Below are positions 30,620-42,730 of a stretch of DNA of 64,000 nt, one piece after another. The number at the start of each line of letters is the position of its first letter. The first letter of the stretch is position 1. The translations under genes and the position numbers were made by a program. The stretch is from Tolypocladium sp. Sup5 PDA-1 (Eukaryota > Ascomycota > Sordariomycetes > Hypocreales > Ophiocordycipitaceae), in NCBI GenBank assembly GCA_000750105.3, contig JPHH03000041.1, forward strand, positions 62,001 to 126,000, written 5' to 3'. Below the pieces are notes generated by a model. The model worked only from the letters and a program-made list of their open reading frames with translations. It did not search any database and was not told where the DNA came from.

Positions 30620-32319
30620 TCAACTTGGATATAGCCATTGCTCAAATGTCGAAAATACTGTAGGGTCCGAGACCGGTGGCTCGCCTGCTGGTCCGCTCTT
30701 TTCATATCCAGAATGCGCCTCTGTAAACGAGCTTTCAGGCTCTACTTGAGCTGGGGAGCCGCTATAAAATTGGATCGAAGAGAAGTTTGTTGGCGTCAGC
30801 TGGTAGTTGCAATACTCGTGGGGCATTGGACTGCTCTGAGTCTCGCTCGAAAAGCTCGACTGTGACCCAAAGCCGCTGGAGCTGCCAGTTTGACTCGGTG
30901 GCAGGTATTCGTAGTCAACTAAAGCGCTCGGAAAGCCGGAAGCCAGTGATGATTGTGGCACATGACGTTCTGGAGTCGCAAGGTCTTCGTTCATCTCGAA
31001 ATGCGATACCATAGTCGGTGTTCCGTTTATGTCACCCGTAGATGAATTAGGCTCAACGCTGTGCCTGGTCCCAGTGTCTCCTTGCGAGCTTGTTAAGGCC
31101 TGTTTCCTCGCAGCCGATTTTCTGGGAAGCGGCGGGGGCTTGATCGTCGAGAGGAGAACACTCCATGCTCTCCTCTCGATTCCCAAGATGATCCAATCCG
31201 TCTCTGTCGTTTGAGCTAAGGAATCATCATTCTCCACGGGTGTCACCGCTGAGGCCCTGAACGACTCAACCTTCTGTCTAAGGCTCGGCGACTCGGCATT
31301 TCGCATTCGAGCCAGGGACGTGGCAATAATCGGCAGAAGTTTTGCGCGGTCGGAAACAGCCTGTTAGACCTGTTAGTGAACGTCTAAACGATTTCTCCCG
31401 AGTGGTACTTGCCTTTAGGTATGGGACGTGGAAGACGGCCGGGGCCAAGTCCGTGAGGGACTGGGATGGGCTGCTCTCCAGCACTGTGATTCCTTTATTC
31501 TGCCCTTGCCCCAGGACGAGTATCTTCAGCGCCACATGGATCAAGTCCCGCACGCTGTCAGAGCGCAATATCCTGTCAATCAGGTGAGAGGGGTCCCTCT
31601 CTTTCCGCTTGTCTCCTCGCTCGGCTCTCCTCTCTCCTGCTCCAAAGTTCATGCCCAGGACGAAGTTGTCAATCGCCATACGGTCGGCCGCGGTCAGGGA
31701 GTGATAGAAATAATCGTCGTCTTGGGACGGCACCTCGGAATCCTCTTCGATGTCGGGTTGAGGCTCCTCTGTCTTCCGTCTCTTTTGCGCTCGCTTGTTG
31801 GTAGCACGAGGTGCTTTCTTCGTGGATATGTCGATGGAACATGACGATGATCGAAATTCGGCCGTACACGCGGCAGAAGGAGCGACAAGTGCAGACGATA
31901 AGTCTGGATGCTGGATAGAAAATATCATGCCCACTGATGGCTGCGCCCGCGAGGAACCGCAATACTGCAGTTGCAGCCCGAGTCGCTCCCAAATCTGCGG
32001 CATTCAGCCTCTTTCCAAGCGTCATTCTGCACAACGAACATACCTCGCAAGCCTGAATCCACTCGGACAGCCGCGTCTCTTTGTCGTCTCCAGTGATAGG
32101 CTCGCCTCCCGCGGAGACCAACACGTTGAAGTGACAGGAGCCCGTTCGGCGTGTCCACAGATGCCCCTCTGTCACCAGTTCCAAGAGCTCGCTGCTCGTG
32201 GCCGGGCCGGTCGAGTTGTCGGGCAAGGTGAGGAGTAGCGACCCCTGGAGGACGAGCTCGAAGTCTTCACACCTGCTGGCAATGTGCAGTCTCGGCAAGG
32301 AAACATTCGCATGCAACAT
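30620..32319 (-). CDS. uncharacterised 522-residue protein, probably nuclear
   Basis: Three exons on the minus strand, 32319-32044, 31964-31413 and 31360-30620, all phase 0, give 522 residues. I do not recognise the family. A folded N-terminal part (about 1-120) precedes a basic cluster (TNKRAQKRRKTEE, a likely nuclear signal) and an acidic stretch (IEEDSEVPSQDDD). A second folded part (about 155-315) includes LIDRILRSDSVRDLIHVAL, then HVPYLK joined to AVSDRAKLLPIIATSLAR. The C-terminal 150 residues are Ser/Pro/Gln-rich and disordered. Intron 2 (31412-31361) has a GC donor with AG acceptor; the GT alternative two bases away breaks the frame. The ATG at 32319 is the only plausible start in exon 1. 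Confidence 0.68.
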
Positions 32320-32760
32320 CTTCGCTGTTCATATGAATAAGGGGTTGCGTGACAGGAATAAACATGGCCTTGTCCTTGTGTACGTGGAAACAGGTGTTGT
32401 CGCAGCGGACGGAAGTCCCCGAGCTTCAGGTCCTTGGATGATCCAACGTGCAGATAAAATTTGAGCCTCCACGTCCGTGGGAAGGCGGTACCAAAAGCAG
32501 TTGCCGCTTTGGTAGCAACAACACTGGCCACCCTCAAGGGAAGGGGCGCCTCGAGGAACTGCTCGATTCATTATTCAGCCAGAAACGCCACAGCTACATA
32601 ACATCGTCTTCACATTGCTTGAGAAAGAGGTCTATCCCGCACGAAACCAGAATCCATCGCATCCAGACCTGCCCGAAGTCTTCGTAAAGACATGCCCAAA
32701 TGTCATTCATTCCCTCCCGCTTCCAGATCATAACCTTTCCTGAACTCCTCGCCCGCAGGC
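32320..32760. other. intergenic stretch between the 522-aa gene and RasGEF
   Basis: 3' flank of the RasGEF gene and promoter of the gene starting at 32319. Minus-strand frames continue upstream of 32319 for some distance (32537-32320) but without a consistent start or join. Confidence 0.4.
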
Positions 32761-35700
32761 TTACTTGGCAAACCAGGGAAACTTCTTCTTGCTCGGCTCG
32801 ATCGGGCCCGAGGCACTGCTTTCCACTTCCAGACTTCGTTGATAAATTTCCTGCACCACACATGTTAGCCAGGTAGTTACGTCTACGACTGGAACGTGCG
32901 GGGGCTTACCTCGTCATCCGTAGGCATGCGACAACCCAGGATCAGGTCTCTCGCGGGATCGTGCTTGGCCAAGTTTGGATATGCTGCGCCCTGGCTCTTC
33001 ATAATGGGCAACAGGACTTCTCCCAACACTTCAAACTTCTTCCAGTTGATGCGGTCGCCGTTGGGTCCGACGAAAGTCTTGCTTCCCTCCTCTGCCGACA
33101 CAAGATCTCGCCGGTGAAGAGGGATAAAGGGGATTCGGGGCAGTGGCGAGTTCTCCCAGGCCAGGCGATACGCAAAGTGGCTCTTCTGCGTCCCCATTAA
33201 GATGACCAGCCGCGCAAATCGCTTCTGAACATCGGCAGACACCAAAGCCCAAGTCTGGGCGAGTCGGTGAATCGCGGTGCCGTTGATGCCCGCCAAAACC
33301 GCCGCTAGGCCGTTGTAGTTGTTCAACTGCCGCAGCTTGAGGGCGATGTTCATAAACTTCTCCAGCATCTGCGCTCGGTGCTTCGACTTGTCTCTCAACA
33401 GAATCATGTTTGCGACCCACTTGGCGATATGGTTGAAGTGGTTGATCATGCGATTTACATTCCGCAGACTCTTGCACTTCTCCTTTTGCGTGGCGGACAA
33501 GCTGACATGGCGGACAAAGTCGCGGATCCGAATAGACGAGAACATGATCCAGTCAATTCGAGTGACTTCGTCGGCAATGTCGTCGTCGGAAATGTCCATA
33601 AAGATGTGGTAGCGGAACTTGTTCATCGGCAGGTGATCTGTCGGTTCCAACAATCCTGCCTCCCTCTCATACTCGTCGTACGAGTTGAACTGAAACTGGC
33701 TACCAATGCTGCTCGCCTTGTCGGGTGCCGGGACTTCTGAGCTGTTTGACGGCCTGCCATTTGCTTCGTCGTCAAATTGCAGTGTGCTGATGCCAGACGA
33801 TAGCTCATTCAGCTCCTTGGATAGGATTTTGCTGGCTATTTCGTCGCCAGCGTCATCGGCATTCGCCCAGCCTGTGTCATCGTCCACAATTACATTGAAC
33901 TGAAGATTTCGACGCATCTGCTGGGATGCAATCGAGAAGACCGGCTCTGTCGATAGGTGCTTGATGAAGTCCTCCAGATTGCGCCTCGTAGTCGGCCGAG
34001 CAAAGTCGCCAGGGTACAACGACACCCATTTCGCCACAACCTCGATGATTCTGAGTTGTGTTGCCGTTTTGGTGAGGTAGTGTGCCGTCTTGTCGTCTCT
34101 GACTCGGTCTAGCCGCACAAGGATGGCTGAGAAGAGAACACCTGGTGCGGCAAACTTCCGATACAGGCACAGAAAGATGTCGGAGAAGTTGTTGTCTGCT
34201 CTCGATAATCGCAATGCGAGCAGGCGGTCGACGAGCTCGTCGAGTGTGACGCCTGCCATCTTTGGCTGCTTTTCGATGACATTATCATCGCCTCTCTGCA
34301 GCAGGGGGATATCGTCGGAGTATCTGTGCGACTCCCCGTCGGACTCTTCTAGTTCGAGGAAAGAATCGCCGCCTGGCCTATCGATTCGAAATCCTGGTGT
34401 CGTGTCAGCGCGTGTTTCCCGCAGACTTGCGGATACTATAGTAAGCGTACCAGGCCTCGGGCTTCTCGAGGACTGCGTGCGATAGGTGTCTGTGGTTTGT
34501 GGATTTGGGAATCCACGGAGGACGGAGAAGTCTGAGCTGGCGCGGCTGTGCTTGCTGTGTTCGCTTAGCGGTCGCCCGCCAGTAGGATCGGGAGCCTCGA
34601 GGTTGGCCGCTGACTGCGCTCTTCTTCGTGACAGCGTTTCGCCGTTTTCATCTGCCGTCTCATCAGCATGCAATGTCTTGGGACGCATAGCAGCAGGTAG
34701 CGCGTAGCATACCTCGCCGGTGAGCAACGGCTGCTCTGAGAATAGTCTGCAAGCACGCCCGACAGACGTCCGGCTTGTGCATGGAGACTTTGTAGTTGGC
34801 TATACACGGCTTGAAGAACTTGTGGCTCGCTATTGCATCGGCGTCGACCTCCCACTCATCTTCGTCGTTGTCGCATTTGCAAGCGACGAGAACGGCAGAG
34901 AGGCCAGAGTTCGTGAGGGCGGCTACAACCAGTGTCAGTACCGAGGCTTCCTCACGCAATCGTGAAGGCAGGGAGTGCATGCATACCGACGGTCTGCGGC
35001 AGTTCACGTATAGAGTCCTGGTTCATAACATCGTATAATATTAATGCGGCATCGACTCGGGGGACAATGTGTCCGTTGATTTGCTTCGGCCATTGGATCG
35101 ACTGGGGCGAGCTCAGCTCAAAGTAGTCGAGGTCCAGCTCGAGGAGGGTGATCATGTGGGTTACGTTGTCGACGACCATGCGGACGCTAGAGGCGTTGGA
35201 TATGGGCGGCCGCGGCAGGCCCAGGACGCGCTGGATGAAGGACGATTTTCCGACGGCAGAGGTGCCTATGACGGCAATGTTGTAGCTCTCCATGGCGGAG
35301 ATTGGATGCGACTGGGAGAAACGAAGGTCACCGTCAGCGTTTCCGCGGTTCAAGGCATAAATAAGTTCGAACAATGCCCGTGCCCGTGGGACCCCTGCCT
35401 CCCCGCGTCGCAGGCTGGGGTGGTGTGGTAGGGGACAGAGCTCGGGTGGGGTAGGCCTCTTCGCAAATGCTTCGTCTCCTTGCTGTCGGTACTTACCCAG
35501 TACTGTGACGGGCCAATGGTCAACGACTCTCGACGGGGCGGCGGCCAGCGCTGGGTCTTGCTGTTTTCATTGCTGTCGTCGTGTTGTTCGGCAGAGGAGC
35601 TCTCGTCGGACGCCTCGGCGCCGTCGGGATTCGAGTCGAGGGCGGGGTCGAGGCTCTGGAAAAAGGGGTCGTCGACGATAGAGACGAAGGAGTCGCGGTC

Positions 35701-35970
35701 GCCACACGCGGTGTCGGAAGGGGTGAGGGCGGCGGAGGAGCTGGCGCGCGAGTGGGCAGTCAACCCGGTCGAGGCAGACGCGCGCGAGAAGACGCTGTCG
35801 GTGGTGTTGCTCTGCGCTGAGTCGCGAGCGGCGGCGGCGGAAGGTCGTCGAGTGTTCGTCGGGGTCGGGGTCGGGGTCGGGGCGCCGGAGGATCGCCTGG
35901 GCAAGGACCCGGAGCCGTCTGATGTCCTGTGAGTCTTTCGCGCACCGGCATTGCTGGACGTCATGATCAC
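32761..35970 (-). CDS. RasGEF protein with N-terminal degenerate Ras-like domain
   Basis: Five exons on the minus strand, 35970-35497, 35311-34987, 34922-34713, 34651-32910 and 32850-32761, give up to 946 residues. Residues 1-158 are disordered. A Ras-like domain (about 165-335) starts MESYNIAVIGTSAVGKSSF, with an intact P-loop. The switch II DxxG is not visible (the region reads ITLLELDLDYFELS) and the NKxD motif is CKCD, so it may bind nucleotide weakly or not at all. A RasGEF_N region (about 467-570) and a CDC25-type catalytic domain (about 670-895; FSSIRIRDFVRHVSLS, MNIALKLRQLNNYNGLAAVL, INWKKFEVLGEVL) follow. The enzyme class exchanges GDP for GTP on Ras proteins. A stop-free 57-base segment near 34450-34394 (GTACGC to CACCAG) is probably another intron, which would shorten the protein by 19 residues. 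Confidence 0.87.
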
Positions 35971-38900
35971 GGTCGCCGCCTATCGGCGCGATGGGGCCGG
36001 GGCCGGGGGCATGAGACGCGGAAACGATGAGCGCGAGGCAGGGATGGATTGATTGCGTGAATAAAGTTGAATTCGGGAGGACTGAGGGAGGAGTTGGAGA
36101 AGCGACGCCGTTTGAGGAGACGGCGACAGCCACTGGGACACTAACGGATGGAAAGCCACTTACCAGGACTCAGGAATCCACACTGGGCCAGCCACGAGGT
36201 CGCGAGGCGGCTTCTCAAGGTTGGGAGGCTATCCAAAGCAGACTACGGGGTATTGCCTGCTTGAGAGCTGAAGGAGGACCGCGAGGCCAGGCGCGGAGGA
36301 TACGAGGCTGTAGGGTCGTGCTTTTCGTCTCTCACCAACCGAGCTGCTGACGCATCGCTGGCGGGGTCCAGTGGTTTCTGGCGTTGGCGTTTGCTTAGCA
36401 GCGAGGGACGGGGCGCTCCGTTGCCTGATACCCACAGGGCTATCCGCAGAGGGAGACCTGAAGGACGAAACGAGGGATAATGATGGTGAAGATAATCAGC
36501 TGTTGTCTTCCAAGGCGTCGCGACTCGAGGGCAGCCGAGGGTAATGATGGAGGAGGAAGGACGGGACGCGACAGCTGTGGGAGCTTAGGCAGGTATACGA
36601 GTAATAGTGGCCAACCCGTCAGCTCACCATGCGGCAGGAGCTGCGTGACTGACAGCTGGACCTGCCGTGCATCCGACGCGCAGCACCATCGCCTCCAAGG
36701 CACGACGTGTACCTTAGGCTGCCTTAGTGGAGGTCGGCGATCTGTCTCTGTCGACGTCAGCCAGCTAGACCCTGGAATTGGCGCCTGGATTATTACTCTC
36801 TCAGCCGCTGGTCCAACAATTGGACTCGACTAGACGGCGGTAGCACCCGTGCGAGATGAGCGCCGCGCGTATTGGCCAATGAAGCAGCTGAACTGCTGGT
36901 AGCCCGTAGGTTACAGCTTTCATCTCATCAGACCGTCCAAAGAGTCACGAGCCAGTCGCGCGGTTCAGCAGGCGTCGGCTCTTTTCATTGATGAGACATC
37001 AGACCCATTGATCCGCCAGCTTCCCCAGGTTTCTCGACCCCTCTCTCCCTTTGTTTGCTCGCTCATCCCACGGCACAGACAAGCTTGCGTGTCCCGCCTC
37101 CCTTGGATCGGCTCTTCAGGCTGCGCTTGCCGTATCACAAGCACCTGTGTCTCTCCTCATTCGGCAACACGTGGGCTCGGGCAACAAGGAATTCGGCCAA
37201 TTGCTTTGCCGTGATCGTGGGCCACGATGGGCGACTATTGGATGCTCCGCAGCCGGCGTATGGAGCATCTCGTCCTCTCTGTTGGTCGCGGGCTCCAATA
37301 AGGCCGCGGGAAGAGAGGGCCAGACCGAATGATGCTGATGGAGGCACAACTGGCGAACACCGATGAAGCCCAGAAGACGAAGCAGCCATCCGAACAAGGG
37401 AGCAAATAACAGTTCAGTCGGCGGCGGCTGCGAGCACCCTCGGGGGTGGAGTGCGTCGACGAAGTCGGGAACGGATGGGCCGCAGGGACGGCGACGACGA
37501 TAGGACAGAGAAGTAAAGACTCCCCCAGCGAGCATGTGTACGTGCTCGACGGTTCCCGCTCAGCTGTGCCCTGCCAGCATTCCTCGCTGCAGTATTAAGC
37601 ATTTTGAAATCGCCAAGGCCGGGACAGCTCTCTCTGCGCAGCTGAGATCTATTTTTACGAGTAGCACTTCGTACTAATACGTCCGTACGTATCGGGGTCA
37701 TCTTGTCTTGCTACCTGCCATCGACCCCGCTGTCTCACCTATTCGTGGCGACATTGATTCACGGCAAAATCAAGCGACAATTCTTGTCATCTTGATCTGT
37801 CCCGATGGCCCGGCGGAGGCAGATTCGCGAATGACAGCACCACTGCCTCGGCTGGGCAGGCGAGGGCAATCTTCCGCGGCTGGCGGCAACTCTACTCTAT
37901 TTTGACACGGGGCGGGCTGCCAAGGCTGCATAAGCAACTTCGAGGTGAGTTCTGCGATAAGCTGCCACGCCTGAAGTCCGCTGCAACCTTCGCGGTGAGA
38001 CCGCGCCATCTCGACCAGCCGGATCTCGCAACGGCGCGATCCGCATAGGGTGCTGATCGCGGTACTTGCTCAGCGACAGCCAGCAGAGGTCATATGTTGT
38101 GACATGCGTACGAGAGGGTTGCAGTCTGCCAGTGTCGCGGGTGAGACGTGACATCAGATTGAGTTGCATTGAGTTGCCCCCTGCATCTGTCATTCTTGAC
38201 GGGCCTCTTGCTGTCGAGAAGATGTGATGCTGTGGCTGGGACTAATAAGAGTTGACAACGGCTCGATCGGCTGTCACTCCCGCAACGTTCGAGCAGAGAC
38301 GATAGTATCCAGTTGCTTCCTCCCTTGCATGACTCTATTGAGGCCTGCAAGCAACAACTTACTCGTGCCATGCCTTGTTGCTCCTTGCAGCGGGCCTACA
38401 CCGGTCCTCGTTGACGAACAGCGGCCCCCCTCGGGGGGGTTGAAAGGCTGCAGTTGTGCGCGCCATGTGGGCTGTGCAATTTTATCCTCGACCGACGCCA
38501 GCTCAGACTCGGAGCTGGCTCCTGCGCTGGATAGAGTTGCGGAGAGACCCGGGGGCCACGGAGACGTGCATGAGCAGACGGGGGCAGAGGCCGCCAGAGC
38601 TACTAAGTTATAAGACGGGCGGCTCAACAGGAGACAAGCAGATTATGCCTCCCTGCCTGAGGTGCCTACGGATGCAACCTCACAGGTCTTGGCCAGAAGC
38701 GGGCTATTAGGCTTCTCGGATTCGGCGCGAATTTGTAGGTTTTCAAGTACGAGAAAAAGACACCTTATGTACCTGCAGGGGTTCGCGCCACTGCAACATA
38801 AGGTAGCGGGCTACCATGTCCAGTTGCTGGCCGTCTTTGGTAGGAGGAGGAGGCTGGACTCTGTCGAACTTGAACTCGGGGACGGCAGATGTACCGAGGG

Positions 38901-40075
38901 CCTTTTGCTTTTTCCCTCGCCCTCTGCACTCCGTAGAGACGAGTGCATGTGCTGCTGCCGACGGGAACCTTGCCTTGGTTGCATTCGCTGAGGTGCCGAT
39001 CGTCTTGGCCTGCTGCGGCAGCCTGCAGTTGTCCTTTCATCTCTCCCGTCCTCTGCCATGGAGGATGGAACTGCCAACAGCGCTGCCAGCAGAACGCCCT
39101 GTCGAATGCACACTATCACCGCAACTTCCAATCCATCCTCAGGCCCCCTCTCCACATCTTGCCGAACGGTATGCCGACAACTTCACTCCCCCTTGCGCTG
39201 GTTCGCCCGCGAGGTGACCTGATTCTGCCCATCCTGGCATCCACCGACCACTGCCCATGGGCCGCTACCTCCACTCCCCCTAGATCCAGCCAACAGCCCG
39301 GGCCTAGGAGTCGCAAGGGCCCTAGCCCCAGCGCCTTTCCCCCCCGCCATGCGGCCGCTCCAAACGACAACCTGACCCCAGAATGAAGCGGAGGGCCACC
39401 AAACTTCGCGACCCTTTTCTGCTTGGTTTGCCCCCTCGGCGCCGCAATAGGCCTGCGGGATTGGCTCGGGCCTCCCAGGTTGCTTGGTCGCGTGCCAGTC
39501 TGCGGGCCAAGCAAACGCACTGCTCGTCAGGTGGCCTGGCGCTTGCGCCGGCTGTCCAGATGTGGTGTTCTGGTGGTATAATAGTCTGTATGCCCTCGCT
39601 CTCCCTCCAGCCCCCCGTCTCTCGCCCGACGTATTCGCCCTCCGTAGGTACCTACAATCCCGACGCCCTTCCTCCCGAGATCTTCAGGTTGGTGTGAGGA
39701 GTTATTGCTCCCCGGCCTCGCTTCCCGCCTTTTGAGTTCTACGTCTCAGCCCCGGTGGGCGCTGTGCATGCATTTGGGATTGTTGCCGCATTTCGTGTGA
39801 CGCCAAACCGCTGCATGGCGTGGGAGGGGGGTTGCATTATATCACGACTTATGATCTCTGCTTGAGGACTCGAGATACCCCAGATACCCGCCCTCTCAGA
39901 CTTTTATTTGTCTATTTCTTTGGGCTTTGTTTTGTTCTTGGTTCGCGCGACTGCCGGATTGTTCGTCGCACGGCATCCTGCGAAATACCCGACTTGGCCC
40001 TCTGATTGGCGACTCTTACACGTCGCGACGCCTGCTCCGCGAGGTGCATCACATCACACAAACCAGCTGCGGAAC
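35971..40075. other. 4-kb gene-poor stretch
   Basis: No gene could be supported. The first few hundred bases are the RasGEF promoter; the last few hundred are the leader of the gene at 40076. Open frames of up to about 190 codons occur on both strands but lack motifs, signal peptides or consistent splice partners. GC content is similar to neighbours, so there is no sign of a degenerate AT-rich repeat. Confidence 0.45.
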
Positions 40076-41251
40076 ATGCTCGCTACGATGAGTTACCCAC
40101 CGGAATACAGGGCGACCGCCACCAGATCGTATCACCGGCCGCCTGCCAAGGCGACGTCACGCCAAAAGCTGCGGCCCTCGCAGTCACAGCCCTTGGACCC
40201 AAACGAGTTGACGAGGAGACTGTACATCGTCGTCGCGGAGCAGAAAGCCCACTCTGAGAGGAAGAAGCGGGCGAGAGCCGAGGCGGATCGGAGGGTCAGA
40301 CAATGCCCATCCGGGGCGGATACGGGCAAGGACAAGGACAAGGACAAGGATGCGGCCCCTTTGACTGCTGTCAAGGAGAAGTCGCCAAACCTTCCAACAA
40401 AACAACACAAGACCAACGACAAGCATGACGGGGAGCCGCAAAAGGCCAAACCCGAACGAACGGCGTCCAAGACATCGACGGGCTCCGGACACAAGGAGGG
40501 TGAGGATGGCCATTCTTCCAGCTATCGACATATTCCACAAGTGGCGGCATCCCAGTTTGCCCGGACCACCACCGTCGAGAGTCCGACAGAGAGACTCCTA
40601 GTCCACAAGCTGTCGAAGAAAGCCATGAAGTTCCACATGGAGGGTCCCAACGCGAATCCCGAGATATGTGCAGCGGACCACGACGCCTCGCCTTTCGAGC
40701 AGGCACGGGCCCTGAGAAGAGCACAGAGCATGCGCGAGCGGCAGTATGAGCGCAACCAGTTTCATCACATGCCCACTTTGGCGACGACCGCCGAGGTCGA
40801 CGAGAAGCAGGCTCGCCTCCCTCATCGCCACACCTTCGAGACGCACTTCAAGGTCAAGGGAATGGACCTCGACGACAACAAGGATACCAGGAGGAGAAGC
40901 ACAGGAAGCATCCTCGGCAGGGCGGAACAGCCGCCTGTGGGATCCTTCGAGATCCCTGCTGGCCTGATTCCCGTGGAGAGACGTGAGAGCGACGAGATCG
41001 TACTCGACCCGTCCGAGCACCATCGCGTGGACTGGACTCAAAGCGACGAGGCGAGGGCCCGGCCGATGCCCATTGCGACGTCACCACCCCCTCTGCGAAA
41101 GCACGAGTCCAGATGGACGCTGAGAGGTCGTCTCGGGAGCTTCACCAAGCACGGCAAAGACGACAAGCCGCCTACTCCGCCCGATGAGAAGGCTTCTCAG
41201 GAATCACCCAAGTCTCCCAAGGCCGGCTTCTTTGCGCGGTTCAAACGTTAG
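40076..41251 (+). CDS. uncharacterised basic, largely disordered protein
   Basis: One exon of 391 residues from the ATG at 40076 (a second ATG four codons on is equally possible). An N-terminal helical block, ELTRRLYIVVAEQKAHSERK, is the most ordered part. A short KDKDKDKD run follows. Later blocks include ERLLVHKLSKKAMKFHMEG, PFEQARALRRAQSMRERQYE and RHTFETHFKVKG, separated by Ser/Pro/Lys-rich linkers, and the protein ends PKAGFFARFKR. No domain is recognised. The basic C-terminal amphipathic end could bind membranes, by inference only. It converges on the HIT1 gene with 168 bases between stops. The frame is open for 56 more codons upstream, without an obvious reason to start there. Confidence 0.72.
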   Translation: MLATMSYPPEYRATATRSYHRPPAKATSRQKLRPSQSQPLDPNELTRRLYIVVAEQKAHSERKKRARAEADRRVRQCPSGADTGKDKDKDKDAAPLTAVKEKSPNLPTKQHKTNDKHDGEPQKAKPERTASKTSTGSGHKEGEDGHSSSYRHIPQVAASQFARTTTVESPTERLLVHKLSKKAMKFHMEGPNANPEICAADHDASPFEQARALRRAQSMRERQYERNQFHHMPTLATTAEVDEKQARLPHRHTFETHFKVKGMDLDDNKDTRRRSTGSILGRAEQPPVGSFEIPAGLIPVERRESDEIVLDPSEHHRVDWTQSDEARARPMPIATSPPPLRKHESRWTLRGRLGSFTKHGKDDKPPTPPDEKASQESPKSPKAGFFARFKR

Positions 41252-41419
41252 CCACCCGTCCGCGGCGCTCAAACATGCGCAAAATCTCACCTTGATGGCA
41301 TCGTGCCAGTCATATAATCATACATAATCGCGCAAGGGAGCGAACGAGCCGGAACAGTTCGACCCCCGATAAATGTTACAGGTTCCGCCAGCCGCAGCTG
41401 AGCGGATGCATTCCGTGCT

Positions 41420-42248
41420 TCAGCGTCGTCCTTTTTCCTCCTCCATCAGTTGCCGGATGATGTCGGCGTCTTGTTGGGCGAACTTTTGCTGCAGCATCGC
41501 TCTTGTACCGTCGTCGGAATCCTCTTCGTTAAGGAGTAGTTTAATCAAAGTGCAGTACTCCCGGACCCCCTCGCCTGCTTCGCCGGGAAGCTGTCGCGCT
41601 CTACGCAACGCCGCCTTTCCCCGGCTGATGCCCTTATCGCGACTCCAGTTGCTGCGCCTAGGGACGCCCTGCATAAGGGAAGCCGGTATCTGCTTGCTCG
41701 GGTCTTCTGGTGGAGGCTGGGTCGCAGCGTGGATGTCGAGCAGCTGCTGGGGCAGGTTCGGGTACTTTCGAAACAGCCAGGCGAGCTTCTCTGAGTTGTC
41801 GAGAGCTCGGAACGGGTTGGGAGGACCAGCCCGCTTGACGGGAGGGTCGCTGGGAGGTTCCGGGACCGGCTCGGGCGTGGCGTCGGGAGGATGGTTCTCG
41901 AGGTGGACCTTGTTGCAGGCAATTGAGCAGCTGCGAAAGTAACGTCAGCGACGAGCATTCATTGTACCATAGCATGGCAGTGTAGTAGCGCTAAATGCCA
42001 ATAACGTACTAGGGTAAATAGCAGCGAGAACATTTGTACTTGGATGCAGTTGTCTCACACACGCCACACATCGTAGGGCCCTTGGGTGGTGCAGGTGCAC
42101 TGGTCTCGCCGTCGTCCGACTCGGGCTTTGTCTGGCTCTGCTGCAGCTCTGGGTTGTCGCCGCCCGCGGGGGGCGCGAAGTCCAGCACCATGGGCTCCGT
42201 CTTGACGTCGGGGACCGGTTCCTCCATCTTCGTGTCTGAGGAAGCCAT
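41420..42248 (-). CDS. HIT1: HIT-type zinc-finger protein, Hit1/ZNHIT3-like
   Basis: Two exons on the minus strand, 42248-42010 and 41930-41420, give 249 residues. The HIT zinc finger lies at about residues 60-92: CGVC, KCSRC, YCSIAC and a closing KVHLENH supply the Cys/His ligands, and the intron splits it within the tyrosine of RCYLPYCS. A conserved block after the finger, NPFRALDNSEKLAWLFRKYP, followed by NLPQQLLDI, resembles the ZNHIT3/Hit1 group, which helps assemble box C/D snoRNPs together with Rsa1. The N-terminal 55 residues are acidic and disordered. Bcd1/ZNHIT6 is an alternative but is normally longer. Donor GTACGT, acceptor CAG. Confidence 0.8.
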
Positions 42249-42599
42249 CGCGCAGACCGTCCGATGCGCGCGAAGGTGTGCTGCGAAAGCTGAGCTAGGA
42301 GGAGCACGTAGCTCTCGCGTTGCGCAGGGCAAGGTCGAAAAAAAAATCACGGGCCGTAGCTGGCCGCTCCACGGTACTGCGGGACCGGCGGCCGTTGCAT
42401 CATAGCGCAGGCATTACTAATGCGCACGCCCAGACGTCCCGCCGCGGGTCCTGCATCGGAGAAGAGCATAATATCCACTTCCCCAGAAACATTTTCGACG
42501 TCACCTTTCTTCCCTACCCTTCCCACATCCTAGGCGCATACATACCTACACGAACTAGAGCGATTTTCCGCATCTTCCGTGTTCACCAGAGAACGGACA
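42249..42599. promoter_or_regulatory. bidirectional promoter between HIT1 and NFU1
   Basis: 351 bases separate two divergent start codons, so both genes must be driven from here. I see an A-tract near 42338-42346 that could keep the region nucleosome-poor. No clear TATA box is seen. Confidence 0.55.
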
Positions 42600-42698
42600 A
42601 TGGCTTCGTCGACGGCGCCGAGGGCCCTGGCGCGCGCACTGGCCAGGCCGTCCCAGATCCGAGCTGCGCCGAGGTGGACTCGGACGCTGAGCACATAC

Positions 42699-42730
<32 letters not shown>

